Shown: positions 1 to 8,312, numbered from the stretch's first letter. The stretch: DNA of 41,252 nt from Hydrogenophaga sp. (GCA_018333605.1 JAGXSV010000020.1:1-41252); one strand, 5' to 3'. Numbers and translations are program-made. The notes: a model not told the origin generated them from the letters alone.

Positions 1-26
1 GTGTCCATGTAGAACAAGGTGGACAC
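1..26 (+). promoter_or_regulatory. 7-bp inverted repeat over the tnpA ribosome-binding region
   Basis: GTGTCCA (1-7) and TGGACAC (20-26) form a perfect inverted repeat with a 12-base loop. The likely tnpA Shine-Dalgarno AAGGTGG (16-22) runs into the 3' arm, and tnpA starts at 29. In mRNA the hairpin could partly hide the ribosome-binding site, a common way of damping transposase expression. The repeat is seen; the role is inference, and the upstream sequence is not in the window. Confidence 0.35.
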
Positions 27-28
27 GT

Positions 29-472
29 ATGTCAGAGATCGACGCAGAGGTGGTACGGCGCCTGGTCACGGGTCGCAAGAACGATGGACGGGCCGTGTAC
101 GACCCGCAGGCCAAGGCAGAGGTGGTGCGGGCGTGCCTGAAGCCGGGTGTGTCGGTGGCGCGCATGGCGCTGCAATGCGGCATCAACGCCAACTTGCTGC
201 GCCGCTGGATCACCCAGAGCATGGGTGCAGACATGAAGGCAAGTCGGGCCAGCATGCCGACCGTGGCCATGGCCAGCACCAGTGCTTTTGTCCCGCTGCG
301 GCTGGCGGCCCCCGAGGTGTCCTCCGTCACCGCTGCGCAGATCAAGGCACGCCTGCACGCCCGACTGCCCAATGGGGTGGAGATCGACCTCAGCGATGCG
401 GACCCGGGCGAGTTGTTGCCCGTCCTTGAACTTCTAGGGCGCCTGCCATGTTCCGACTCGACGACACGCTGA
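29..472 (+). CDS. tnpA: IS66 family accessory protein TnpA (helix-turn-helix)
   Basis: 147-residue OrfA of an IS66 element. Residues about 25-60 form a helix-turn-helix of the IS3/IS66 OrfA kind: a positively charged segment 'YDPQAKAEVVRACLKPG', then 'SVARMALQCGINANLLRRWI', which reads as turn plus recognition helix. In this family OrfA is needed with TnpB and TnpC for transposition, probably by binding the element's ends. The ATG at 29 is preceded by AAGGTGG seven bases upstream. The 3' end overlaps tnpB by 25 bp, which suggests translational coupling. Family assignment is firm; its exact biochemical role is not established in general. Confidence 0.88.
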   Translation: MSEIDAEVVRRLVTGRKNDGRAVYDPQAKAEVVRACLKPGVSVARMALQCGINANLLRRWITQSMGADMKASRASMPTVAMASTSAFVPLRLAAPEVSSVTAAQIKARLHARLPNGVEIDLSDADPGELLPVLELLGRLPCSDSTTR

Positions 473-798
473 CGGTGTACCTGCACCGCCCGGCCATCGA
501 CTTCCGAACGGGCATCAACGGTCTGGCCATCCTGGTGGAGCAAGCCCTGGGCATGAACCCGTTCGCGGCGGCGGTGTACGTGTTCAGCAACCGCCAGCGC
601 AACCGGGTGAAGATCCTGGTCTGGGAGCGCAACGGCTTCTGGTTGTTGATGAAGCGCCTGGAGCAAGACCGCTTCATCTGGCCGGACGAGGCGGTGGTGC
701 CGACGCTGACGGTGGAGCAACTGCACTGGTTGCTTGATGGCATTGATCTGGCGGTCACACAGCGACATCCACAGCGGTTCTACGAGCGCGTTGCGTGA
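448..798 (+). CDS. tnpB: IS66 family Orf2 protein TnpB
   Basis: 116-residue IS66 Orf2 protein. Family hallmarks are visible: the N-terminal 'RPAIDFRTGINGLAILVEQ' and the central 'AVYVFSNRQRNRVKILVWER', followed by 'GFWLLMKRLEQDRFIWP'. The family is specific to IS66-type elements and is required for transposition, but its biochemical activity is unknown. The length is normal, and the start lies inside the end of tnpA. About 100 bp separate it from tnpC; that spacer has a short open frame from the ATG at 816 that I do not regard as a gene. Confidence 0.92.
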   Translation: MFRLDDTLTVYLHRPAIDFRTGINGLAILVEQALGMNPFAAAVYVFSNRQRNRVKILVWERNGFWLLMKRLEQDRFIWPDEAVVPTLTVEQLHWLLDGIDLAVTQRHPQRFYERVA

Positions 799-899
799 GG
801 CTGGTGCTGCCGAAATGAGCAAGGCCACTGCTGAGAATATTTGCCGCAAAATCCCCAGCACAAGGAACCGCCTGAGCGACAAGCAGATCGAAGCAGGCG

Positions 900-2495
900 A
901 TGGTTCACATGCCCACCGCCGAAGAATTTGCAGCCTTGCAAAAGGCGCTGGCCCAAGCCACCCAGACCAGCGAATCGCTCGCTGGTGAGCTGCGCATCAC
1001 GCGCGCCGAGCGCGACCTGCTCAAGGAGCAGCTCAACAAGTTCAAGCGCCAGTTGTTCGCCGCCAAGAGCGAGGCCAGCGCCGGCCACCAGAAGGACATG
1101 TTCTTCAACGAGGCCGAGGCGCTTGGATCGGCAACCCAGCCGGCCCAGGAAGAAACCGAGGCCGACGACAACACTGTCGAGGTCCCCGCTCACAAACGGA
1201 CCAAGCGCGGGCGCAAGCCGCTGGACCCGGCGCTGCCGCGCGAGGTGGTGCGCCACGAACTGCCCGAGTCCGAGCGTGTCTGTCCTCACGACGGTGCCGT
1301 GCTGCGGGAGATTGGCGTGGAGGCCAGCGAGCAGCTCGACATCATTCCGCAACAAGTGCGCGTGATCCGCCACGAGCGGGTCAAGTACGCCTGTCCGTGC
1401 TGCGACGGCACGCTGCGTCTGGCGGCCAAGCCCGAGCAAGTCATCCCCAAGGGGCTGTTCAGCGAAGGCTTGCTGGCCTGGGTGATCACCTCCAAGTACG
1501 TGGACGGCCTGCCGCTGTACCGCCAGGCGGCCTTGCTGGGGCGCTTTGGCGGCAGCGACCTCTCACGCAACACCATGGCCGCCAGCGTGGTGCGGGTGGG
1601 CCAGGCGGTGCAGCCCGTCATCAACCTGCTGCGCGACCGGGTGCTGGACGCCCCGCTGATCTTCGGTGACGAAACCGAGATCCAGGTGCTCAAGGAGGCT
1701 GGGCGCAGCGCCCAGTCCAAGAGCTACATGTGGGCGCAGATGACCGATGGCTCTGGCGCCAGCGGCACGGGTCCGCCCATACGCTTGTTCGCCTACTCAC
1801 CCTCACGCAGCACCGAAGCGGCGCAGCGTCTGTACGTCGGCGTGCGCGAGGGCGGCGTGCTGATGAGCGACGGCTACGAGGTCTACAACAAAATCGCCTT
1901 GGCCAACAAGCTCGTGCACATCGGGTGTTGGGCGCATTGCCGACGTTACTTCAATGACGCGCTGCAGGCGCTGCCCAAAGCGAACCGGGGGCCTGAGCAA
2001 TTGGCGGCCAGATTCATCGCGCTGATCGGCAAGCTCTACCGCGTGGAGGCACTGGCCAAAGAGCAAGGGCTGGATGTGAATGCGCTGCTGCAAAGCCGCC
2101 AGACCCACAGTGTGCCGGTGCTGCAAGAGATCCAGGCCTTGCTTCTGGCCAATGTTCATGCGGTGCTGCCGGGCAGCTTGCTGGGCAAGGCGCTGCACTA
2201 CCTGTCCTCGCAGTGGGTCAAGCTGGAGCGCTTCGTCACCAGCGGCCACTTGCCGATCGACAACAACGGCTGTGAGAATTCGATCCGTCCGTTTGTCATC
2301 GGCAGACGCAACTGGCTCTTCGCCGACACCGTGGCAGGCGCCAACGCGAGCGCCAACCTGTACTCGTTGCTGGAGACCTGCAAGGTCAACGGCGTCGATG
2401 GGTACCAGTACCTGAGGGCGCTGCTGGTGGCACTTCCACGGGCCAGGACCGTTGAGGACTACGAGGCCTTGCTGCCCTGGCGACTGGTGCGGTGA
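900..2495 (+). CDS. tnpC: IS66 family transposase TnpC (DDE)
   Basis: 531-residue transposase that cuts and joins DNA at the element's ends. In order: an N-terminal leucine-rich coiled coil (about 8-45), a charged linker, a zinc-binding IS66 segment with cysteines in 'CPHDG' and 'CPCCDGTL' (about 125-170), then the catalytic core. The DDE residues can be placed at D257 ('FGDETEIQ'), D324 ('MSDGYEVYNK') and E459 ('DNNGCENSIRP'). The family's 'CWAHCRRYF' motif follows the second Asp. Length and ending ('YEALLPWRLVR') are typical, so it looks intact. GCGGTG-ATC-CACCGC at 2489-2503, across the stop codon, is a short inverted repeat of unknown meaning. Confidence 0.95.
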   Translation: MVHMPTAEEFAALQKALAQATQTSESLAGELRITRAERDLLKEQLNKFKRQLFAAKSEASAGHQKDMFFNEAEALGSATQPAQEETEADDNTVEVPAHKRTKRGRKPLDPALPREVVRHELPESERVCPHDGAVLREIGVEASEQLDIIPQQVRVIRHERVKYACPCCDGTLRLAAKPEQVIPKGLFSEGLLAWVITSKYVDGLPLYRQAALLGRFGGSDLSRNTMAASVVRVGQAVQPVINLLRDRVLDAPLIFGDETEIQVLKEAGRSAQSKSYMWAQMTDGSGASGTGPPIRLFAYSPSRSTEAAQRLYVGVREGGVLMSDGYEVYNKIALANKLVHIGCWAHCRRYFNDALQALPKANRGPEQLAARFIALIGKLYRVEALAKEQGLDVNALLQSRQTHSVPVLQEIQALLLANVHAVLPGSLLGKALHYLSSQWVKLERFVTSGHLPIDNNGCENSIRPFVIGRRNWLFADTVAGANASANLYSLLETCKVNGVDGYQYLRALLVALPRARTVEDYEALLPWRLVR

Positions 2496-2528
2496 TCCAC
2501 CGCCTGACAGTTCGAGGCGCGAGATGGC

Positions 2529-3242
2529 TCAGTGCAAATCGGCCGCAGCACCACAGCACTTCTTGAACTTCCCCCCGCTCCCACAAGGGCACGGATCATT
2601 GCGCCCCACCTTGGGCTGCATCGACTTGGCCACTTCCCGCTGATAGACAGCGAGCCGAAGTGGCAGCCAGTGAGCGTGCATGTCCAGAACAGCCGGCGGG
2701 ATTTGTTGAGCCAGCTCCGATCGCATGGCCGGTGTTCGGGTGAGTTCGTCCTGATCCACGGAATAGTCGTCTTCGCCCAGCAGGGCAATGGGTCTGAACC
2801 AAGCTTGCCCTTGGGGAGTGGACAGCAACGGTTGCCAGTCCTTCCAGCAAAGCCTCATCCCCTGGACAAAGCCGTACGCCCACGATTCTGCGTCGTCGTA
2901 CTCACGCTCGTCACCGTCGTAGGCCATCGTTGACCAGCACGGGCTGATCTCCCGGGGGTCATCCCCCAGGCCGGCAATGATGGTGTTGAAGTGGCGCATG
3001 ACCAAGCCCAGCATGTGGTTCAGCTCTTCGACGGAACCCATCGGAGGCATCATCTCCTTGGTACCCCAGATCTTGGGCAGCCATTGCTTGGGATGCACGG
3101 TCGTCGGCCCGACCGCAATGGCGTGCAAGAACCCATCGACCATGTCCATGGTCATGCCTTCTTCCGTGTCAACGCCGAACAGCAGAAAGTGGTCGAGTTC
3201 TTCGAACTCTTCCTCGGACAAGGGAGCAAATGGGTCTGTCAT
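2529..3242 (-). CDS. UPF0149/YecA family protein with C-terminal SEC-C zinc motif
   Basis: 237-residue protein. The bulk is a UPF0149 (YecA/YgfB-like) helical domain, with '[10 protein letters not shown]' near the start and '[13 protein letters not shown]' after it. The last 20 residues form a SEC-C zinc-binding motif '[16 protein letters not shown]', as at the SecA C-terminus. Such motifs bind zinc and can contact SecB or ribosomes; the role of free-standing UPF0149/SEC-C proteins is poorly defined. I chose the ATG at 3242 ('[13 protein letters not shown]') because the extra 30 residues upstream are low-complexity and not family-like. No clear Shine-Dalgarno is visible. The gene converges on the IS66 element, its stop lying 34 bp from the tnpC stop, yet the reading frame is intact. 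Confidence 0.8.
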   Translation of the reverse strand: MTDPFAPLSEEEFEELDHFLLFGVDTEEGMTMDMVDGFLHAIAVGPTTVHPKQWLPKIWGTKEMMPPMGSVEELNHMLGLVMRHFNTIIAGLGDDPREISPCWSTMAYDGDEREYDDAESWAYGFVQGMRLCWKDWQPLLSTPQGQAWFRPIALLGEDDYSVDQDELTRTPAMRSELAQQIPPAVLDMHAHWLPLRLAVYQREVAKSMQPKVGRNDPCPCGSGGKFKKCCGAAADLH

Positions 3243-3353
3243 CAACTGAATGTGAAATGCGGCGCTGACCCAGATTCTCGCGCGTCGCAGACCGCACCAC
3301 GCCGAGAGAACATTCATTGCTGCAACGGGCATCCGAGTGCAAGGGCGTGGTCA

Positions 3354-3812
3354 ATAGAGCGCTTACCGTCCATCGCCCTTCCCAGGTGCCTCGCGGCCAT
3401 GCCAGGCGTTGCCTTGCTGGCGCCCGGCGCGCAGGCGCAAGCACCGGCTTGAGCAATCGCCTTACAAAAAACTCCAGGCCTTGTTCGACATTGGCCCGGG
3501 CAACCCAGCCAAGATGGGTGCGGCCTTGTAGGGGATACGCTCGTTCATGAACTCGCCGACCGAGACACCTACAGCCTGTTCAACGACGACATGAGCGTGA
3601 GCATGGCGAACAAGAACGAGCACACCTACGAAACCGTGGTGCAGCGGATGCGCCACACCACCGACCAGGGCGTGAGGTTCAAGGTCTGCGGTCTGGCCTT
3701 GCACGGCTTTGGTGCTACGCTGGCCGACATGCGGCCCTTCCTTGATGTGACCCCTTCGGCCATGACCGAGTTGGTGCACTGACAAAACCAGGGTCAAGGC
3801 CAGATCAAGCCG
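3354..3812 (+). pseudogene. Broken DsrE-like periplasmic protein gene
   Basis: The pieces of one protein lie in two alternating frames. A signal-peptide-like stretch ('LAAMPGVALLAPGAQAQAPA') ends at a TGA at 3450. The frame starting at 3451 then gives 'EQSPYKKLQALFDIGPGNP' and continues to a TAG at 3529. The first frame resumes near 3525 with 'GDTLVHELADRDTYSLF', later 'GVRFKVCGLALHGFGATL', and stops at a TGA at 3780 where a tryptophan codon would fit ('MTELVH' then 'QNQGQGQIKP'). Order and motifs resemble secreted DsrE/DsrF-like proteins of Burkholderiales, with a conserved 'VCG' region. Two opposite one-base shifts plus a nonsense codon and no clear ATG (ATA at 3354) make it a pseudogene. 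Its ends are approximate. Confidence 0.6.
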
Positions 3813-3916
3813 GTGGGGACCGACAAGCGTTTCGCCATTGACGACATCCGGTGCGCGCATGAAAGCGCGCCTTCAGGTCGCGTTTTACCACTCCAAACGA
3901 CCAGCCGGTTTGCTCA

Positions 3917-5524
3917 TCAGCGCTGGCTCAGGGTGCGGCTCAGCAGTATCACCGGCACCAGACCCACCAGCACCAGGGTGAGTGCTGGCAGTGCGGCTTC
4001 GCCCAGGCGCTCGTCGCGCGCCAGCTGGTAGGTCACCACGGCCAGCGTGTCGCTGTTGAACGGCCGCAGCACCAAGGTGGCTGGGAGCTCTTTCATCACA
4101 TCAACAAACACCAGCAGTGCGGCAGCGGCGGTGGAGCGCTTGAGCAACGGCCAGTGCACGCGCGCCGCCAGGCCAAAGCCCGTTGTGCCCAGCATGCGTG
4201 CCGAGTCATCCAGGCTGGCCGGTATGCGCGCATACCCGCTTTGCACCGACTGCAACGCCACCGCCGTGAAGCGCACCAGATAGGCCCACACAATGCCCAG
4301 CGCCGTGGCGGTGATCCAGTAACCCACACTGGACTCTGGGCGAACGACCTGAACCCAGCCCACCGGCAGCAAGATGCCCACCACAATCACCGCACCGGGC
4401 ACCGCGTAGCCCAGGCTGGCCAGCTGCGCCACGCCACGGGTGACCGCGCTGGGGCGGGCGCGCACGGCAAACGCCAGCGCCAGCGCCAGCGCGGTGGCCA
4501 GCGCCGCGCTGAGTCCGGCCAGCCACACACTGTTGCGCGACCACTGCACAAAGGCCGTCCAGGGCAGATCCTCCCAGCCGCCAATGAGCGGGCGCAGCAT
4601 GAAGAGCACCGGCAACACAAAGCCAAACAAAATAGGCAGCACACACACCAGCACCGCCAGAGCCGAACGCCAGCCGCGCAGGCGAACCGGTTGGGCTTCG
4701 CTGCTGCCCGCACGCTGACCACGCAGGGTGGAAAAACGCATGCGCTTTTGGGCCCGGTGTTCCAGCCACAGCAGCAGCGCCACGGTGGCCAGCAGCATGG
4801 TGGCCAGCTGGGCGGCGGCAGACCGGTTGTCCATGGCCAGCCAGGCTTTGTAGATGCCGGCTGTGAAGGTCTGGATACCGAAATAACTGGCCACACCAAA
4901 ATCGGCCAGGGTTTCCATGAGCGCCAGCGCCACGCCCGCCGCCACGGCTGGGCGCGCCAGCGGCAGGGCCACCTCGCGTATGCGGCGCGCCAGCGGGGCG
5001 CCGAGCAGGCGCGCTGCTTCCATCAACTGGGCCGCGCGCTCGGTCAGAGCGGTGCGGGCCAGCAGGTACACATAGGGATACAGCGAAAAGGTGAACACCC
5101 AGACCGCGCCGGGCGTGTTGCGAATTTCAGGGAACACGCGCCCGCGCCAGCCAAATGCATCGCGCAAGCCCACCTGCATCGGTCCGCTGAACTGCAAAAA
5201 ATCGGTGTAGGCGTAAGCAACCACATAGGCGGGCATGGCCAGCGGCAGCAGCAGGGCCCATTCAAAAATGCGCCGCCCGGGGAAGTCAAACAGCGTGACC
5301 GCGCTGGCTGTGCCCATGCCCACCAGCGCCACGCCCACGGCCACACTCACGCACAGCAACACGGTGGTGAGCACGTAGTCGGGCAGCACCGTCTGCGCCA
5401 TCTGGCTCAGCACATCGCGGGCGGCAGCGTCAAACTGCAGCCACGACCCGCCCAGCGACAGCACCGGCAGCGTGAGCACCAGCGCAAACAGCATCAAAAA
5501 AGCGAGGGCCAACCAGCGCAGCAT
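3917..5524 (-). CDS. fbpB: Ferric iron ABC transporter, fused permease (FbpB-like)
   Basis: 535-residue inner-membrane protein with about 12 hydrophobic segments. It is two binding-protein-dependent permease domains in tandem, as in FbpB/SfuB ferric iron importers. Each half carries an ATPase-contact (EAA) loop: 'EAARLLGAPLARRIREVALP' at about 168-187, and 'DDSARMLGTTGFGLAARVHW' at about 437-456, the second less conserved. It would form the channel for periplasmic Fe3+ (or a similar metal or anion) powered by the ATPase encoded divergently at 5646. No periplasmic binding protein gene lies next to it. The ATG at 5524 fits the first membrane segment. Iron is the family-based guess; thiamine or phosphonate relatives share this architecture. 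Confidence 0.82.
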   Translation of the reverse strand: MLRWLALAFLMLFALVLTLPVLSLGGSWLQFDAAARDVLSQMAQTVLPDYVLTTVLLCVSVAVGVALVGMGTASAVTLFDFPGRRIFEWALLLPLAMPAYVVAYAYTDFLQFSGPMQVGLRDAFGWRGRVFPEIRNTPGAVWVFTFSLYPYVYLLARTALTERAAQLMEAARLLGAPLARRIREVALPLARPAVAAGVALALMETLADFGVASYFGIQTFTAGIYKAWLAMDNRSAAAQLATMLLATVALLLWLEHRAQKRMRFSTLRGQRAGSSEAQPVRLRGWRSALAVLVCVLPILFGFVLPVLFMLRPLIGGWEDLPWTAFVQWSRNSVWLAGLSAALATALALALAFAVRARPSAVTRGVAQLASLGYAVPGAVIVVGILLPVGWVQVVRPESSVGYWITATALGIVWAYLVRFTAVALQSVQSGYARIPASLDDSARMLGTTGFGLAARVHWPLLKRSTAAAALLVFVDVMKELPATLVLRPFNSDTLAVVTYQLARDERLGEAALPALTLVLVGLVPVILLSRTLSQR

Positions 5525-5613
5525 GGGGGAAACCGAGTGAGGGAGAAGAAAGCTGTTGCGGACAGGCCGCCAGCCAACGCGACGCTGGCGGGCGGTTGAC
5601 CCACATCAACACA

Positions 5614-5638
5614 AATGAGAATTGTAGTTATCTACAAT
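5614..5638. promoter_or_regulatory. Palindromic control region between fbpB and fbpC, Fur-box-like
   Basis: AATGAGAAT (5614-5622) matches the left half of a typical Fur box; the right half is only partly conserved. Overlapping it is a perfect palindrome, ATTGTAG-TTAT-CTACAAT (5621-5638). TACAAT appears at the end of each arm, on opposite strands. On the plus strand it could serve as a -10 box ending 7 bases before the fbpC ATG, which would give a leaderless or nearly leaderless fbpC mRNA; this fits the lack of a Shine-Dalgarno there. A TTGACC lies at 5596-5601 but is badly spaced. Iron control by Fur is inference from the neighbouring genes and the half-site. Confidence 0.42.
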
Positions 5639-5645
5639 CAGACCC

Positions 5646-6773
5646 ATGTTCCTGAACGTCTCCCACCTCAGCGTGCAATACCCCGGCCAGCCGCAAGCGG
5701 CTGTGGACGGCGTGTCACTGGGCCTGCGCGCAGGCGACATCGGTGTGCTCATTGGCCCCTCGGGCTGCGGCAAAACCACCCTGCTGCGAGCCGTGGCCGG
5801 GCTGGAGCGGGCCAACAGCGGCAGCATCACCCTGCAAGGTGAAACCGTCAGTGACGGGCAGCACCACATGCCTGCTGAGGAGCGGCGCATTGGCATGGTG
5901 TTCCAGGACTACGCGCTGTTTCCCCACCTCGACGTTGGCCGTAACGTGGCCTTTGGCATCCACCGCCTGCCCCGCGCCGAGCGAGACCACCGGGTGGCCG
6001 ACGTGCTCAAGCTGGTGGGGCTGGACGGCATGCAAAACCGCTTTCCTCATGAGCTGTCGGGCGGACAACAGCAGCGCGTGGCCCTGGCCCGCGCACTGGC
6101 GCCCAACCCGCGCCTGCTGTTGCTCGACGAACCGTTTTCCAATTTGGACGTGGACCTGCGTGAGCGTCTGGCCCACGAAGTGCGCGCCATTTTGAAGGCC
6201 GCCGGCGCCACGGCCCTGTTTGTCACCCATGACCAGTTGGAGGCGTTTGCCATAGGCGACGTGATTGGCGTCATGCACGAAGGCCACCTGCACCAGTGGG
6301 ATGACGCCTACGCGCTCTACCACCGCCCGGCCACCCGGTTCGTCGCCGAATTCATCGGACATGGCGTGTTTGCACCGGCTCAGATACGGCTGGTGGACAA
6401 CGAGGTGTCGGTGCAAACCCCGCTGGGCGCCCTCCAAGATGTGGATGAATGCCCCCTGCCCAACGCTTACGAGGCTGGCCTGTGCGATGTGCTGTTGCGG
6501 GCCGACGATATCGTGCACGACGACCACGCACCGGTGAAGGCGCAGATCATTCGCAAGGCGTTTCGCGGTTCGGAATTTCTCTACACGCTGCGCCTGAACA
6601 GCGGTGAAACGCTGATGACACACGTGCCTTCGCACCACAACCACGCCGTGGGCGAATGGATCGGCATCCGTGCCGAAGTGGACCATGTGGTCACGTTTGC
6701 GCGCGGCGCGGGCGCCACCTCGGCGCCCGCGCCAGGCGTGGTTCGCCATCCGGTCGACCTCAAGGGACACTGA
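5646..6773 (+). CDS. fbpC: Ferric iron ABC transporter ATP-binding protein (FbpC-like)
   Basis: 375-residue ABC ATPase that powers the importer. All nucleotide-binding motifs are intact: Walker A 'GPSGCGKT' (37-44), Q-loop Q87 in 'VFQDYALFPHL', signature 'LSGGQQQRV' (from 137), Walker B 'LLLLDE' with E162, and switch H195 in 'VTHDQLEA'. The C-terminal ~120 residues form a TOBE-like regulatory region, as in FbpC and other CUT1/iron ATPases. It is divergent from the permease gene and shares its 121-bp intergenic region, whereas in most fbp operons the genes are co-directional. No Shine-Dalgarno precedes the ATG. Sulfate and polyamine ATPases are similar; pairing with an FbpB-like permease favours iron. 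Confidence 0.88.
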   Translation: MFLNVSHLSVQYPGQPQAAVDGVSLGLRAGDIGVLIGPSGCGKTTLLRAVAGLERANSGSITLQGETVSDGQHHMPAEERRIGMVFQDYALFPHLDVGRNVAFGIHRLPRAERDHRVADVLKLVGLDGMQNRFPHELSGGQQQRVALARALAPNPRLLLLDEPFSNLDVDLRERLAHEVRAILKAAGATALFVTHDQLEAFAIGDVIGVMHEGHLHQWDDAYALYHRPATRFVAEFIGHGVFAPAQIRLVDNEVSVQTPLGALQDVDECPLPNAYEAGLCDVLLRADDIVHDDHAPVKAQIIRKAFRGSEFLYTLRLNSGETLMTHVPSHHNHAVGEWIGIRAEVDHVVTFARGAGATSAPAPGVVRHPVDLKGH

Positions 6774-6950
6774 CGGTTCCAAGGGCGCCAACAGTGGCCC
6801 AGGGCATGTGTGCACATGACAAAACGGCGCTCCGTCGGGCCGTCGATTCCACGTGAGCACGGCAACCCAGCATCTCGGCAAACCACAACACGCCTGGCAC
6901 CATAAAACGCAGGTTCACGTTGCAACCTCGAGCGGCACAGCGTTGCCGGC

Positions 6951-7556
6951 TCAGGCGCTGGCGAAGCGGCCTGGCGCTGCGGCTGACCAGTCGCGCACCG
7001 TGCGCACGGGTCCGCTTTTTCGGCTTCGCGGAGGCAGCAGTTGTGCCAAACCGCGGCAGACGGTTTCGGTCTTGGCGTCCACCAGCAGGGCCACTTCACG
7101 CAGCGCGGGCAGTGCCCGGCGGATCGCGTCCGCATCGTCTATGCGGGGGCGTCCAAAGGGTGGCACATCCAGCCCCATGAGTGCCAGCAGGTGGGCCAGC
7201 CGCTGCAACACGCTGCCGGTGCGCAACTGCGCCATGTCCTGGCTGCGGTTCATGTGCTGCAGCAAGGCCTGCTGCAGCAAGGGCTGTGGTGCCGTGTCTG
7301 CGACAGACGGCACGGCCTCCAGCCGACATGGGGTGAACGCACTGGCGCTGAGTTGGTAGGGCTGACCGCACAGGGCCTCGATACCGATCAGATCACCGGG
7401 CAACGCCAGTTGAACCGGCTGACAGACGGGGCCGCTGTGACGATCCAGACGCACAATGCCCCGGACCACGCGCCACACCGAGCCCGACTCGCCCGCCAAA
7501 AAAACCGATTGCTGGCTGGCACAAACCAGCTCGACAGAAGAAAACGCTGACGTCAT
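6951..7556 (-). CDS. Crp/Fnr-family transcriptional regulator
   Basis: 201-residue regulator. The N-terminal half is a cNMP-binding-type beta-roll, with the recognisable turn 'LPGDLIGIEALCG' at about 52-64. A long dimerisation helix follows, and a C-terminal helix-turn-helix with recognition helix 'TETVCRGLAQLL', matching the R/TETVxRxL pattern of Crp/Fnr proteins. It lacks the N-terminal Fnr iron-sulfur cysteine cluster, so it is not a classical oxygen sensor. I chose the ATG at 7556 because CAGGAG lies six bases upstream; the open frame extends further but reads as noise. It lies downstream of, and on the same strand as, the DUF2946/PCu(A)C genes, so a role in copper or respiratory control is possible but unproven. 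Confidence 0.78.
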   Translation of the reverse strand: MTSAFSSVELVCASQQSVFLAGESGSVWRVVRGIVRLDRHSGPVCQPVQLALPGDLIGIEALCGQPYQLSASAFTPCRLEAVPSVADTAPQPLLQQALLQHMNRSQDMAQLRTGSVLQRLAHLLALMGLDVPPFGRPRIDDADAIRRALPALREVALLVDAKTETVCRGLAQLLPPRSRKSGPVRTVRDWSAAAPGRFASA

Positions 7557-7633
7557 GAAATACTCCTGAGACCGGCCCGGCATGTGCGCCGGGCCAATGA
7601 ACCAGCGAACCCAAACGGGTTCGCACCGAAGGT

Positions 7634-8023
7634 TCAGCTCAGCAGCGGCGGGCCACGAGCGCCGGGGCTGGGCGCATCCAGCACATACGGCGTGATCGTG
7701 AGGTACGCCGGAGGTGCCCAAAAAACACTCCCCACAGGCAAGGCGGGCAAGCTGGGCAGCAGCGGCGCAAAGCACTCTGCCGACAAAGCGCAATGGCTGC
7801 AAGGGTCCAGCGCGTGACGCAGATCACCCGCGTGGTTCGGCTCAGTGGCCAGCGCCTGCGCGCCCAGTTGCATCCACTGCATGCCTTCGGTGGTGCAGAC
7901 CTCGACCCAGGCACCGACCACCCGCGTGCTGGCCCGTGCTCTCGAAATCCCAGGCGCGAGCACAGCGAGCAGCATCGCGACCAGCAGGCCGCGCGTCAGG
8001 GTGCGCATCAATGGGGCGGACAT
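7634..8023 (-). CDS. DUF2946 family protein (first copy)
   Basis: 129-residue small protein with an N-terminal signal peptide or membrane anchor ('MRTLTRGLLVAMLLAVLAPG'). DUF2946 marks follow: 'WVEVCTTEGMQWM' and a Cys/His cluster 'DPCSHCALSAEC'. The C-terminus has a second hydrophobic stretch. The function of the family is mostly unknown; members sit beside copper transport or TonB receptor genes, and from memory one Bordetella member (CruR) acts as a copper-responsive upstream reading frame. Either ATG, 8023 or 8008, could be the start; neither has a good Shine-Dalgarno. The Crp/Fnr-like gene starts 77 bp downstream on the same strand. Confidence 0.75.
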   Translation of the reverse strand: MSAPLMRTLTRGLLVAMLLAVLAPGISRARASTRVVGAWVEVCTTEGMQWMQLGAQALATEPNHAGDLRHALDPCSHCALSAECFAPLLPSLPALPVGSVFWAPPAYLTITPYVLDAPSPGARGPPLLS

Positions 8024-8312
8024 GCGTGCGTCAGCAGATCAGGACCAACGACAGACGATCAGCGCAGACCACCCAGACACAGCGCGCTCAACTGCGCAAA
8101 CTGCTCTGCGCCCCACTTGAGATCGGGCTCGCAGCGCAAGGTGAGCGGCATCGACTCCACCCCCGGAAGGGCAGCATCGCCAGACACGTCTGCTTGCCAG
8201 CGAGAGGCCGCTGGCACCGGTCAGCGCCACCGGGATGGTGCCGGGGCGCATGGTATTGAAGATGTTGCTCATCGGCCGCGTCCAGAGGTCAACAAAGACA
8301 AGGGGCGTGCGC
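8024..8312 (-). other. Intergenic stretch with a possible decayed coding remnant
   Basis: No intact gene is visible between the PCu(A)C gene and the first DUF2946 gene. On the minus strand one frame beginning at the end of the PCu(A)C gene reads 'ERTPLVFVDLWTRPMSNIFN' then 'TMRPGTIPVALTGASG'. A second frame, shifted by one base, reads 'MPLTLRCEPDLKWGAEQFAQ' then 'LSALCLGGLR' and a stop. Both look more protein-like than chance, suggesting the tail of a gene broken by an indel or deletion. I do not recognise the family. Confidence 0.3.

Larger units (their letters stand above)
1..2515 (+). mobile_element. IS66-family insertion sequence (left end cut or at window edge)
   Basis: Three consecutive plus-strand genes have the tnpA-tnpB-tnpC arrangement of IS66 elements: a helix-turn-helix OrfA, the small IS66 Orf2 protein overlapping it by 25 bp, and a large DDE transposase. 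All three frames are open with intact motifs, so the element may still be active. I could not find the terminal inverted repeats. The left end lies at or beyond base 1, and the right end falls somewhere between the tnpC stop (2495) and the convergent SEC-C gene ending at 2529, so the given end is approximate. The target-site duplication cannot be judged. Confidence 0.85.

Noticed and set aside
816-899. Short gene between tnpB and tnpC
   Set aside because: The frame from ATG 816 has no family similarity and simply runs into tnpC in another frame.
4154-5599. 481-codon plus-strand frame opposite the iron permease
   Set aside because: Gln/His/Arg-rich antisense shadow; the minus-strand permease has membrane segments and EAA loops.
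6805-6818. CATGTG-TG-CACATG inverted repeat between fbpC and the Crp/Fnr gene
   Set aside because: It lies between the 3' ends of two convergent genes, where an operator is not expected; probably chance.
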